A program made the translations under genes and the position numbers. 64,000 nt of DNA from Chrysomallon squamiferum (taxonomy: Eukaryota; Mollusca; Gastropoda; Neomphalida; Peltospiridae), in assembly GCA_012295275.1 (NCBI GenBank), contig CM022665.1, forward strand, positions 44,353,652-44,417,651, read 5' to 3'. Of this stretch, positions 41,677-64,000 are shown piece by piece. Numbering within the stretch: the first letter of the stretch is position 1; each line of letters begins with the position of its first letter. The notes below the pieces were generated by a model. That model was not told the DNA's origin, made no database searches, and was given only the letters and a program-made list of their open reading frames with translations.

Positions 41677-44600
41677 TTACTGAGGATTACAAGTCAAATT
41701 GTCACCCATATCTTCGGCGTACTTGTTACAAATTATTCCTCTCAGTTTGTCGATGTCTGCTCTAAGTTCCGCAACTCTACTCAGCCACTGTTTGATTGTC
41801 TGCCCTTCAACATTTGTTGGCAAGTCTTCCTCTTCAGCACTTGCAGCTGAAAACAGTAATAAATGTGAACACAACAAGCACAATAAGTCGACATACAAAT
41901 CCGTGTACAGTGTATGTAACACCAGTATTTGTAATGGAAAGAAAATCAAGACAAAATATGATTTTTCCAGTAAGTTATTACAATTTTTTTTTTTTTTTGC
42001 TATCAGTGACAGAATTTACATCATGAAAATCTATAAATTAAAAAATGATTTGGTTAATATGTGCAAGAAGCATATGGAGTTAAATCTCTGCAATCAAACA
42101 GTTCATACAATATACACACTAGTCTTCATTCTCAGTATTATTATTTTCATTGTTTTAAATATAACTAATTTGAAAGTTGGTTAACTTTCTAAAGCATGAT
42201 TAACAGGAAAATATTTCTTGACTAATTAAATTTTAAATAAAATAAAATAAAATAAAATAAAATAAAATAAAAATAAAATAATAATAATAATAATAAATAA
42301 ATAAATAAATAAATAAATAAATATAAATAAAATAGGTACACATATTTTCACCATTTATCACCAACAGATTATACAATACTTTGTACATCTAAAAGTTATC
42401 ACAGTATTTCATTATTTCTCTACATGTTCAAACAGTGATGGATTCTCTGTTCACCAAAACAGATATGCTATCACAGCAGTAGTATATTAATGGTAATATG
42501 GCACACTTTAAAACAGTGGTTTTATTTCACCATTTCGAAAAAAGTCATATTGCAGTGAAATTAACAATAAAAAAAAAAAAACCTAACAAAACACCAAATC
42601 ATTATTTAGAAGACAACATTTCTTTGGGCTAAAAAGAAATGCAATGCTTACTTAAAACAGTGGTTTTATTTGACCATTTCGAAAAAAACGGAAGTCATAT
42701 TGCAGTGAAATTAACATTAAAAAAAAAACCCAACAAAATACCAATTCATTATTCTTTGTGCTAAAAGAAAACGCAACACTTACATTTGATTCCTAGCAGG
42801 ATGGACATGTTCGGATCCTCTCCATTCACTCTCTGCATACAGATCTGTACGAGAGACTGGAGATTGGAGAAGCACAGTCCCAGCTCTATCATCAGCTTAC
42901 GCTGCAGTTTGACCGTCTCGTCAGTCAGCTGGGCTTCGTAGTGCTGCAGGTGTTCCTGGGTTATGAGATTCTGCTCCATCAGGTCCTGGTTCTGGCTTCC
43001 CAGCTGAATTTGAACATTAATGTTGAAAACAGATAATGTAATAACCCAAATATGGAAATGGGAAAAAATCAAGATGAAAATAATTTGTAACCGAGTTATG
43101 AGATTCTGCTCCATCAGGTCCTGGTTCTGGCTTCCCAGCTGAATTTGAACATTAATGTTGAAACAGACGTAATATAATAACCAAATATGGAAATAGGAAA
43201 AAATCAAGATGAAAATAATCTGTAACCGAGTCTGGTTGATGTTAAAAAATGAGGTAAAATCAGATTTCTAAAAGAATGTGGTATGGAAAGAAAGTGTTAA
43301 GAATAGAAAAATCTTACTCAAAATTTCATAATTAATTCTCCATCGATATAAAACAGCAACTATCTGGCTGTATAATATTAATTATTAATTACTGAGGACA
43401 CCGAATTTGTAAAAGAACAATATATTGCAGAATTTTGTAAGTATAAATAGTGCCTATAGGAAAAAGTAAGTATTGTTTATTGAATATATGCATATGAGCG
43501 TGTATGTGTGTGTATGTGTGTGTGGGTGGATGTTTGTGTATGAGTAACAAATATTAAATTATTTCTTTCATATATGACTGATAGTTGAAAAATGAGGAGA
43601 AAACAAAGAGATCAGAATTTTGTAAGAATTAATTATGCCTATAGAAAAAAGTATTTTTTATTGAATACATGCATATGAGTGTGTATGTGTGTGTGTGGGT
43701 GGATGTTTGTGTATGAGTAACAAACATAAAATTATTTCTTTTATAGATGACTGATAGTTGAAAAACATGGAGAAAACAAAGAAATCAGACTTGAACGTGC
43801 ATCAGTTAGTATTTAATACGTTATTTCCAAGTTTCTATGGAAATAGGAAAAAATCAAGATGAAAATAATTTGTAACTGAGTCTGGTTAATGTTAAAAAAT
43901 GAGGTAAAATCAGATTTTAAAAGAATGTGGCATGAAGAGAAAGTTTTAAGAATAGAACAATCTTAGTCAAAATTTCAAACTTAATTCTCCATCAACATAA
44001 AACGGCAACTATCTGGCTGTACAATATTAATTATCAATTACTGAGGATACTGAATTTGTACAAGAACAATATATTGCAGAACTTTGTAATTATAAATAGT
44101 GCCTACAGAAAAAAGTAAGTATTGTTTATTGAATATGTGTATATGATTGTTTATGTGTATGAGTAAAAAACATGAAATTATTTCTTTTATAGATGACTGA
44201 TAGTTGAAAAATGAGGAGAAAACAAAGAGATCAGACTTGAACGTGCATCAGTTAGTATTTAATATATTATTTCCAAGTCTCACCTCCTTCATAGATTTCC
44301 TGAGATTCTCAATCAGCTCGTCTTTACCAGCGATGTCCTTCCTCAACACAACAACTGACTCTTCCTCTCTGCTCAGCTGTTCTGACAGCTGTTTGATGTC
44401 AGTCTGATACTTCTGTTCTGAGCGACGGAGATTTCGGTGAGTCTTTTCCAGCAGCTGTGTAATCAAAATAAAAAAAATTGAAAAAATAACAACGTAACAA
44501 CAGAAAGATACCTTTTTATCTCACCTAACACCAGGAATATATAAAGAACGATACAAATTAATTTAGTTTTGACATAATGAAATCAAATGCAGAAATTTGT

Positions 44601-47600
44601 TAAAACAGAACAATAATTCTTTGATGCTAAAAATAAATATAAATTTCTTTTTGGTGTTATAGAATCAAATGTAGAAATTTGTTTAAACAAAATGAAATAT
44701 TTTATGCTATAAAATGAAATTAACAATAAAAATAAATTTCTTTTCGACATCACAGAATCAGATATAAAGATTTGTTAAAAAACACACCATCAGAACAATT
44801 TCTTTTATGCTATGAAATGAAATTAACAATAAAAACTCATTTCCTTTTGACATAAGGAAATAAATAAATTCATACATGCTACAAAATGATATTAACAAGG
44901 AAAAAAATCAAACATTATTCAAATAAACAAATAATAAATGAGTGCAAACCTTTTTAGCTTTCTCCAAGTCAACAGCCAGCCTCTCCTTCTCTTCCCTCAT
45001 TTCTTGCAGCTCTTCCTGGGTCTGATACAAAATGGCTCCCATGCCCTCTGACCTCAGCGTGTCCACTTCGCTGGTCAGTTCGTCGACCTGGTCAGAAAGT
45101 CTCCTGACCTGCAGCTTCAGCTCCTGCTCTGAGAAATCTTTAGCTGTCAACTGCTTCCTCGCCTCGCTGAGTTTGGTTTCCAGATCTTCGTTCTTCAACA
45201 CCGCTTGTTTGTGCAGCTGCTGTGTTTTGTGCAGGTGAGGTTTGTTAAAGAAAAATTTTCTCAAAAAACCCCCACCTTTTAATTTAAAAAAAATTTAGTA
45301 ATAACTGAAGTAAACTTAATAAATAATTAAAACAAAATTGTTGATTTTTATAAAAAAATTTAAAAATAAATTTGAAAAGTTTTAGAAATTTATTCAAGAT
45401 CCTTTTAGTCATGTATGACATCCATTCTGTTTTGGAGATTTTAAAAGGAAGATTTTTGGTAAAAAAAAAACACTATCCTGCTTTTGTTTTAAAACAGCAA
45501 TTCTCTGTACCAAAGAGTAAATGCTCAAGAACATCCTTCAGGATCAACCTAATAGTAATAAAAATTACATTTTATGTACTTCTAAGATATTATTTTCTTT
45601 AAACAAACTGGTCTATTCGTGATATAGAAGAAGAAGAATAAGATATAAAATTCTACAATCCTTTGTAACAAACCTGTCTTTGAAAGAAGAATATGAACAT
45701 AAAAATTCTATGTAACCTGAAACTTCCATTTCTTTTCTATCCACTGTTTACTTAACATGATAACAACTAATCTTATGTCTCGTTACAGATCATACAGAAC
45801 ATGGAGAACAGTTTTTCTCGATACTGTGTAAGACAATAACTTTAACTCTTTGGCCTGTAAACTGACAACAGTGAACACAAAAGGATATTTCCATCTCTGT
45901 CTCAGCCATGGCCTCGGCGGTAGGCAAGTCTCCCAGGTACAGCTCCAGCTGATCCAGCTTCTTCCGAGCCTCCAGGTGACTCTCTTTCATCTCCACGCAC
46001 TTCGACTTCCATTCACAGAGTTCCTGATCCTTCTCTGCAAGCTGGATAAATTTATTTTTTCATTATTTATTTTGAAATTTTTAAAATTTAGTTTTTTATA
46101 AAATCTTGTATTTGTTATTATAGTTATGTATCTATGTCTTCAAGAAACAAAATATTCAAATATCAGTAATAAGTTACTTAGTTATTTGTATTTAGATTGT
46201 TTTGTAAGTAACCTGGAATGATATTATCTATCTAAGGTTATTAATAAAAAAATATTCAAAATGATAAATTACAGATTATTTGTATTTACACTATCTTATT
46301 AGTAAACAGGCATTAACACGAAATAATAAGCCATTGCATCAAATGAAATGATGTTTTTTAATGTGAAATATCATACCTGGGCTATATATGAATCCACATG
46401 TGCCTGTTTTTCTTTCAGAGCTTTTCTTAATTGTGAATTTTCATATTCAGTTGCTCTGTAATACAAAATCACAGTTATTGAAAATTGTTTTGAAATACTT
46501 AATTGTTACAGACATAGGTCTTGTAATCACATTAAGTGAAGTAACTGTAACTGTATAACATCATATATCTTAATTTATTCAATTTGCTTTTAAATACATA
46601 TTCCAAAATAATTAAATTTCAAAGCTTTAAGTAACAATTTTTCTAGGATATCCCTTTGTTATTTTATTTAATTACATATTGTCTGTTAATTAATATACTG
46701 AAAAATAAAATCAGTGGCTAAAAAAAGAAAATTTCCTGGAAGCACCCTTGTAATGAATACATGGTAAACATACCCCAACTTATTTTCAAGTGAATCTATT
46801 TCTTCATTTTTCTGAGTTCGAGAATCATTCAGTTCACTTTTCAAACAGGCAACCTTATGTTGTAGCTCCTGAAAAAATTTCACAAACAATAAGCACACAA
46901 AATTTCTAGTTTACGCAGAAAGCCATGTACAACATATGTAACACTAATATTTATATCAAAAACAAAATAACAAAATAAGCTTTTTCATTTAAACATTCAC
47001 ACTATTTCAGAGCTTTAACACTATATTCTTCAATGAAAATGGAGATGACTATAACTGATACACAAAATTTATATTGTACAAATATTTACTACAAGAAAAG
47101 ATGAAAGGAAATTAAATACTCTGAATAAAAAAGATGCTGATTACACTTTAAAAAAAATAAATTTACCATTTTTTTAATTTTAATTTTTTTTTTTGGGGGG
47201 GGTCTCTGATTGTGACAGAAAGGAAAGTATTAAGATGTCCAGAAATAATTGTGATATTTCTTAATAATTTCTGGAACACTACATTTTTCTATTTTCCTGT
47301 ATGCACATATATTAAAGCAACATTTAATTTATACTTAGGTGCTTATCACAACTTGCCTGTATTTTCATTTGACTGGATTCTTCTCTGCCTTCTTTTCCAG
47401 TGAGGGAATGTCTGAGTTTCTTTTCCAGTGACATCTTTTCATTTTCCAGATCATACGCATGCTTTTTCAACCTTCAACAAACATTGATTACATTTCCCAA
47501 TGAACAATCATCAAGTACAATAATAGTTCTATTAAAATATAATTGCTGATGCATTTAAAAAATGATGATATCAATATTTTAAATTTGATATGCTGAACAC

Positions 47601-50600
47601 CTCTTTCAAAAATAATTTTTTAATACTATTATATAATCTAATAAAATAATAATTTAATATTATTATATCTAAATCTCTTCTGAATGCATTCAAAAGAAAT
47701 CAAAATAAACACAAAATAAACATGAAATATAATCTAATAAAATAAAATTTTAACATTATTATACCAAAATCTCTTCTGGATTCATTCCAAAAGAAACCAA
47801 GATAAACAAATAATATTAATCTGTGTTTAGATACATAACTGAATCTGTTATAAACAAAAACAGTTTTGTGCGCATTGTCAACTAACATATAAACATGTAA
47901 TCTAATTCGTATTCTCTGAAATTCCCAGTACTTGCATGCATCCACTTCCAACATTCCACTGTGAAATATTTCACGTGTGTTAAACATGCCCACCTTTCAA
48001 TCACTGCATCTTTCTCTCTGATGATGTTATCAGCAGCTCGTCTGACTGGGTCTAATCTTGCAGAATCTTCATCCTTCAGTCTGAGTTGTTGGAAGACTCC
48101 ATCAATACTCGACTGCCCACCTCCTCCTCCTCCATACAAAGCCTGAAGGAAATAATGAACAGTGAAATATGAAATAAAGAAATGTAATATACTACAAAGC
48201 CTGAAGTAAATGTAAGAAATGTTTTAAAACCTACTTCAGTATTATTAGCTGAAAATATACTACAAAGCCTGAAGTAAATGTAAGAAATGCCTACAAAGCC
48301 TGAAATAAATGTAAGATATGTTTTAAAAATAAATGAAATATACGACAGAAAATAAATGTAAAATATTTTAAAACCTACTTCAGTATTATTAGCTGAAATA
48401 TACGACAGAGCCTGAAATAAATGTAAAATATGTTTTAAAACTTACTTCAGTATTATTAGCTGAAATATACGACAGAGCCTGAAATAAATGTAAATTACAT
48501 TTTAAAACCTCCTCAGTATTAACAGTTATTACTTGCTGTCATATATGGTTTAAGTTTAATGATGATCAGTGTACCAGTAATAACTATTATTATGTTGTAT
48601 AAAAGATTTGAACAGTTACACTGAAACTGCCATATTTGTTTATTTATTATCCCATTTCATACAAAGCATGAACATATCTATGACAGTCTTAGTAATATAT
48701 ACATCTATCTATAACTATATATATATTTATATATATATTATCCTGTAATATTTGATTTAAGTATATTGATGTACAATGCACAGCACAACAATAACAAATA
48801 TTATTATGGTGTAACAAAAACATTTTAATGGTTGCTTTATTCCATTTCATATAAGGTACCTAAAACTCCATGACACATTCGTAGTAATACATACATCAGT
48901 TTTACAGTAACGTACTCAACATTTCAGATTTTTTAGGTCTCATTTCATGTGAAATAAATAAACCAGGGAAAACGAAAGTCTCTCTCCATCTCCTCATTTC
49001 ACTAGATGCTTTATTATCAGTAAAGGTTGGTGACAAGCACCAAATAAAAGAATAACTTAGGATGCACAGAACATCTTTATGCTGTTTATGCAATCACTAT
49101 TACACTTCAATCTTTTCTCGTCAAAAAAGAATTTCACCGAATTGCCTCAACTAAAGAGAAAAAAAAAAAAAAAAAAACTTGTCACCTGCGACTCAAACTG
49201 CTGCTGAAGGAGATGCTCGTGATGCTGCTGCTGTTGCTGCCACTGCTGCAGACTCCCCGAGCTCGCCGACCTTCCGTAGCCGTCCAGTTCATACTGTCTG
49301 TCGTAGAACTCCGTCCTTGCGTACGACTGGCTTTTCATCGGAGACTGGAAGTTCGTGTGCAGGTCGTGCGAACTCCGAGTCGGGGGCGTTGTCAAGGGTG
49401 GGGAGTAGCTGGCGTCGTACTCGCCATCATTGTAGGAGTGTCTGTTCCTCGCTGGGTAAGGGTTCTGGTTGATGGGGTAGGCCTGCTGATCGCTGGTGAC
49501 GTACGTGTTCGGGTACGGCTGTTTTAGTTGATTGTCGCTCTGAAAGCCCTGGTCTGAGTCGAGTCGTCTGTCGCCGAGGGTGGTGTAAGTGTGCCGGTCT
49601 CTCAGAGGCAGCTGAGTCTGGTAGTCAGCGTCGCGGGTGGGGTCCTGTTTGTCATGAAAAAATTAACACGCGGGTTGAGATTTTTTGCTATCAGGAGGAA
49701 AAGAAAGAGTGTGTGTGTGTGTGTGTGTGTCTGCGTGTGTCTCTGTGTGTATGTATGTATGTGTCTGTGTGTGTGTGTGTGGAGGGGTATGATGTTGATA
49801 TCGAAACAAAGAAGAGCAATAAAAATCAAAAACAGTTTAAAATAAAGTTTCAGAGAAAAATAAACACTTAGTGAAATATGCAAAATCAGTCAACATTTGT
49901 GCTATTTACCCAACATTTAGTACACATGCAAGAAAAGTCAACCTTTGTTCTATTTACCCATTCCAACCAGTACTCCAACAGCACAGAAAACATCTAAAAT
50001 CGTTTATCAAATAAAGATTGATCATTCAACCTGACATATCTCCATGAGAAGAGCTACCACTGATTCCACTTCACAATAACAGTTTTAAACTTACTTTATA
50101 TTAGAATTTACGCACAAAACACCTAATACACGTATTTATTTTAACACTCGTACCTCTTTAGAATAATAAGGTGGGTTGTAATACTGAGGTTCTGACACAA
50201 CTGTGTATTTTCCGGGGTTGTAGGACTGGGTTACCGTGGAGCTTTCTACGTCGAGTCCTGAGTAAGTGCGTCCTGGTATCCTAGCGCTAGAGGAAGGCCG
50301 CCTCGAGTAGTTCTGTGTCTCGTAACCAGAGTCGACCGAGCTCGGACCTCTGATGGCTGAAGACGGCAACAACATCTGAACACCGCTAGGGACGTCACGA
50401 TAGTCTGAAGAAGAAGAAAAAAAATGAACTGAAAAAAGATTTTAACAATGACAAAAAGATAATAACAGTTATTAATAATAATAAATAATAATAAAATAAT
50501 AATAATATAAAAACAATTAATAAAATAAAATAATAATAATAATAAAAAATAATAAAAAATAAAAAAAAGATTTAAAAATTTTAAAATGTTTATTTATTTG

Positions 50601-51349
50601 CTTGCATTTGGTATGCATGAATGTCTGATTATATGTGTATAAAAAGAATAAAATCTTTTATTGATTTTTGAAAACTGAAATATACTTACTATATCAAAAA
50701 TTATAAAATCACATAAATAAAAGTGATATCAATTTCATTAACTTTATATCTTTATTTACTTTATTTATTTATCTATCTATTTATCTATATCTATACAGCT
50801 ATCTATCTGTCTGTCTATCTATCTGTCTATCGATCTATCTTTCTATGTATGTATAGTCTAAAAATGTAGATGTTTAAAAATGAAATAATAATGTTCAAAA
50901 AATTAATTACTTACAAACAAAATAATAATTAATAATAATAAAAAATACCAAAAAATCAGTATTAAAAAGCATGAAAACAGTTATAAAATAAAATCATTCT
51001 ATGGGATCATTCTAATAAAATAAGACGTGTCTAAACAAAGACAACATATTATTAATCTTTGAATGTGAAATACAAAGATACTAACATGTTGACATCCTTA
51101 TTATCCAGCAAAGTGAATAAATGCTTAACGACATTATAGCACAAATAAAAACACTAAAATTTGGGTTACCTAACACTGGTAATATAAAAATAAACTAATA
51201 AATGATTAGGATCATTAGACTATTGATTCTAAGGAATGTTAAGTTACAGAATAATAACATTCAGGTGACTTAAGATTATGTAAGATTAAATGGTCTAAAA
51301 GCAAATGTGGCAATTTGAAGAAACCAGTTTTTAGAAGAAAAATAAAAAG

Positions 51350-51380
<31 letters not shown>

Positions 51381-52112
51381 TAGTATTAATAAGTAAAAAA
51401 AAAAAATTAAAAATATATAAAAAAAAAAAAAAAAAAAAAAATAATAATAGTAAAAAAATAAAATAAAAATAAAATAATTTTAAAAAACCATTTAAAAAGG
51501 CACAATATATTAAATGCAGTTTGCATTTTCAAATAGTAAATAATTAGCTTTGATGATTTGTATTATCAAAATTCTGATGTTAAAATAGATGTTGAAAAAG
51601 AAGTTACCAAGTATCATTATTTTTGCATTACATTAATACTGCTCTAGGTCATTTATAAGTTTTTCATACATTGAAAAAGGAAAAAAGAAGAAAAAATAAC
51701 TCACTGAATAATACAATTTACAAACCTGTTGTGTACTGCTGATTTTGCAGCATTTTCTCATAGTCTAATAAAAAAAAAAATTTAAAAAAAGGATAAACAA
51801 ACAAGTAATGTACAAAAATATTCCTGTTACAAAATCGCCTGTGAAAAAATCTTGAAATTTACATATAGATAAAATAAATAATTATATATATATGTGTATA
51901 TATAATCCAAAAATTTATTCTTAAATAAATTAAACTGGTTATAATTTGTTTTGTAGATTTTTTTTTACATTAAGTAACAAAAATAACTAATTACACATTA
52001 CTAATTGGGTAAATCGCTGTTTACCATTATCTTTACTAAAACAAATTAAAGTACCTGAAATATTAGAAGAATGTATAGGTGCTTTGCCTGGAATGTCCAT
52101 CTGACTGTACAT
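41677..52112 (-). CDS. CEP85: CEP85-family centrosomal coiled-coil protein (complete)
   Basis: Exons in transcript order: 52112-52055, 51764-51726, 50404-50154, 49644-49186, 48142-47994, 47471-47357, 46868-46774, 46455-46377, 46041-45889, 45234-44950, 44454-44284, 43003-42784 and 41846-41677 (TAA). Total 2244 nt, 747 residues; human CEP85 has 762. An in-frame TGA lies 27 nt upstream of the ATG. The N-terminal third is disordered and rich in Ser, Tyr and Gln; the rest is coiled coil. Family marks are YLGDLPT, SQNQDLMEQNLITQEHL, RVNGEDPNMSILLGI and the C-terminal LRADIDKLRG..CNKYAEDMGDN. Vertebrate CEP85 binds STIL to promote PLK4 activation in centriole duplication and restrains NEK2; CEP85L is the paralogue. 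This gene may predate that split. Two introns are non-canonical: a GC-AG intron after exon 6 and a probable AT-AC intron after exon 9. Confidence 0.93.
42233..42325. repeat. (AAATA)n / (AAT)n / (AAAT)n compound repeat, CEP85 intron 12
   Basis: Pentanucleotide units at about 42233-42272, then AAT, then AAAT units. Confidence 0.95.
42960..43164 (-). repeat. 135-bp offset duplication of the CEP85 exon 12 start and its acceptor
   Basis: Sequence 42960-43029 (the first 44 nt of exon 12 plus about 26 nt of upstream intron) recurs almost exactly at 43095-43164. Both copies have the AAATTCAG acceptor and encode LGSQNQDLMEQNLIT. The offset is 135 bp and no stop codon lies between the copies in the CEP85 frame. 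The upstream acceptor could therefore add 45 residues in frame. Confidence 0.88.
43165..44283. repeat. Large imperfect tandem duplication in CEP85 intron 11
   Basis: The block starting GAAATAGGAAAAAATCAAGA near 43190 recurs near 43840. It includes TCTGGCTGTA, ATTACTGAGGA and AACAATATATTGCAG phrases. The block GAACGTGCATCAGTTAGTAT recurs at about 43794 and 44239. The last copy runs into the exon 11 donor at 44283; the inner copy has lost the donor. Confidence 0.8.
44560..44875. repeat. Degenerate ~100-bp tandem repeats, CEP85 intron 10
   Basis: Three or four units share GAATCARATNNAGAAATTTGTT, TTTTATGCTATAAAATGAAATT and AACAATAAAAA phrases. Confidence 0.7.
45235..45888 (-). other. Probable U12-type AT-AC intron of CEP85
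   Basis: On the coding strand the intron begins ATATCCTTTT, the exact AT-AC U12 donor consensus. It ends TTTTTCTTTAACAAACCTCAC: a branch site with one difference from TTCCTTAAC, about ten bases before a terminal AC. Exon 9 then ends on a codon boundary (GAG ATG GAA) and exon 10 starts CTG CAC AAA in frame. No usable GT donor is visible in the continuation of exon 9. Confidence 0.85.
48190..48500. repeat. Minisatellite carrying copies of the CEP85 exon 5 acceptor
   Basis: ACAAAGCCTGAAGTAAATGT-like phrases occur at about 48191, 48260, 48291, 48404 and 48469, joined by AAAACCTACTTCAGTATTAT phrases. In transcript sense they read TTACTTCAGGCTTTGTA, close to the true exon 5 acceptor TTCCTTCAG|GCTTTGTA at 48143-48142. 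Confidence 0.8.
49709..49785. repeat. (GT)n microsatellite, CEP85 intron 3
   Basis: An interrupted GT run with CTGTGT and ATGT variants, within 70 bp of the GC-rich exon 4. Confidence 0.95.
50755..50850. repeat. (TATC)n/(TGTC)n microsatellite, CEP85 intron 2
   Basis: Tetranucleotide TATC units interspersed with TGTC. Confidence 0.9.
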
Positions 52113-53475
52113 TGCTGCCTTGGATTTCAAAACACATCAGCTTCAAACTCAAATCACACACTGTTCAGTAATTCAGTGAAATAGTGTGACTGCTTCTGAA
52201 AATAGCATTTAGAAAGTATTTTCAGTGGTCTCAATATACCCCAGTTAGTAGTAGTAGAAGTAGTAACAATAATAACAACAACAACAGCAGCAATAATAAC
52301 AATAATAGATTTAAATAAATAAATAAATAAATAAATAAATGGAACAGATAAAATAGGATTTTTCTTTTTTTTTTTTTTTTTTTTTTTTTAACCAATAACC
52401 GGTAGTTTCTCAGTTTGAGAACTATGTAATAATCTTATTTTATTTCTTGATAATATATTCTGAAACGTCATTAAACTACAAGCATTACGTTGTTATATGT
52501 GTATTTCGATATTTTTATGAATTAAAAAATGAAAACAATTATCATTATGATACATTGAATGACTGATATAAACCACTTGTTAACGGAAATAGCCAATAAA
52601 ACAGTAAAACTAATGTCTCTGTAATCATTATAAATATAATAATTAGTTCAAAAATTATAATAAGAAATATAAATAAATAAATAAATTTCAACTTACATAC
52701 ATTCATTTAAAAACAAAACAAAATTAAAATAAAAATAAAAAGAAAGAAAAGAAAATACGCATTTGGAACACTAACCGGCACATTTTTTCTCTTTGTCTTT
52801 TAATTCTTATGTGTCATAAATGAAAATTACTTACTAAATATTTGTACATAATTTTACCACTTATTAAAACAAAATATAATACTTTTAGCTAAAATAACTT
52901 TGCTACCAATGTCAACAAATGGCGATCTTTAACTGATCTTTTAATGAGTTTACGCTGTCGGGTCGGCATGAACCTGCCATCTAGTGGAATGTAAGGGCAT
53001 TAACCTCTTTAAGGAAAAAGTTATGCACACTGTAATCTAATTTAAAAAAAATATATATATATATATATATGTAATGAAAATTAAAAGGCCTTTATAAGTA
53101 ATAATTTAATTGATTTAAGAATTTTTTCGCCTAAAAAATATTTTAAATCATAAAAACGTTTTAAAATATTTATAAATTCTAAATAAATATTAGAATTTAT
53201 TGCGCAATAACAAAATAATACCTTAAGAATTCATACGATAGTATCATATATTCATTTTAATTTAAATTAAAAATAAAAATATCTTATTGTAAATCACCAC
53301 GGAATATTTCTAACACACTATAATATATTAAACTTGTATTATAATAATTATGCAGCAAAACAAAGTGGGCTGTGAAACATCCTAAAGTTACTCCCCTTAC
53401 ATCAATAAGGCTTGGTCAGCCTTTTTGCACTCGGTGTCTGTGAAAGTGAATGATAAATTAATTTCGATTTCGAGA
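52113..53475. promoter_or_regulatory. Divergent intergenic region, CEP85 / malic enzyme
   Basis: This holds the 5' flanks of two head-to-head genes. It includes the CEP85 5' UTR next to 52112, AGT/AAC trinucleotides at 52245-52300, (AAAT)n at 52315-52340, a poly-T run at 52365-52390 and (AT)n near 53048-53070. The 120 bp before 53476 are less AT-rich and probably include the malic enzyme 5' UTR and core promoter. No other gene is seen. Confidence 0.5.

Positions 53476-64000
<10,525 letters not shown>

Noticed and set aside
41699-42184. 161-codon plus-strand open frame
   Set aside because: Its first part is antisense to CEP85 exon 13. The remainder is AT-rich intron with no splice support or recognisable domain.
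45790-45888. Extension of CEP85 exon 9 beyond GAG ATG GAA
   Set aside because: The frame stays open but the residues do not look like the coiled coil, and no GT donor follows. The AT-AC intron explains the junction better.
49179-49527. Two plus-strand open frames of about 100 codons
   Set aside because: They are antisense shadows of the GC-rich CEP85 exon 4, which is open in several frames because it has few stops.

Overview
The window is a stretch of animal nuclear genome. It is very AT-rich and full of microsatellites and homopolymer runs. Its genes are split into many short exons with ordinary GT-AG junctions. All recognised genes are metazoan housekeeping genes, and gene order alone does not identify the species. 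A marine spiralian invertebrate (mollusc-like) is my guess, from base composition, simple-repeat load and intron density, but I cannot prove it. I found no bacterial genes, CRISPR arrays, rRNA, tRNA or intact transposons.

Layout. (1) 320-1525, +: the last three exons of a saccharopine dehydrogenase-like oxidoreductase (SCCPDH family), cut by the window edge. (2) 2525-3058, +: a doubtful small two-exon reading frame. (3) 3981-15533, +: a complete second SCCPDH gene of 12 exons and 427 codons, a tandem paralogue of the first. (4) 18009-23768, -: complete BABAM2 (BRE), 11 exons and 381 codons, tail-to-tail with SCCPDH. (5) 24427-32665, +: complete DDX28, a mitochondrial DEAD-box helicase, 14 exons and 545 codons, head-to-head with BABAM2. 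(6) 34059-36032, +: a TMEM160 homologue, 4 exons and 262 codons. (7) 41677-52112, -: complete CEP85-family centrosomal coiled-coil gene, 13 exons and 747 codons. (8) 53476-64000, +: a mitochondrial-type malic enzyme, head-to-head with CEP85 and cut by the right edge.

I joined exons by hand. Every junction was checked for splice sites and phase, and the predicted lengths fall close to the human proteins (from memory: SCCPDH 429, BRE 383, DDX28 540, CEP85 762). The genes do not form one pathway. Three products (DDX28, TMEM160 and the malic enzyme) are probably mitochondrial.

The most interesting signals are not extra genes but how they are spliced and how repeats intrude. CEP85 carries a probable AT-AC U12-type intron and a GC-AG intron. 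It also has a duplication of exact length 135 bp (45 codons) that creates a second in-frame 3' splice site, and an intronic repeat that has amplified the exon-5 acceptor. The malic enzyme has a 2-nt frame break in exon 2, and its NERPVIFALSNP exon appears only as two diverged, broken tandem copies next to an 85-bp minisatellite. The other five well-recognised genes have no frame break. Minisatellites next to 3' splice sites recur in four genes.
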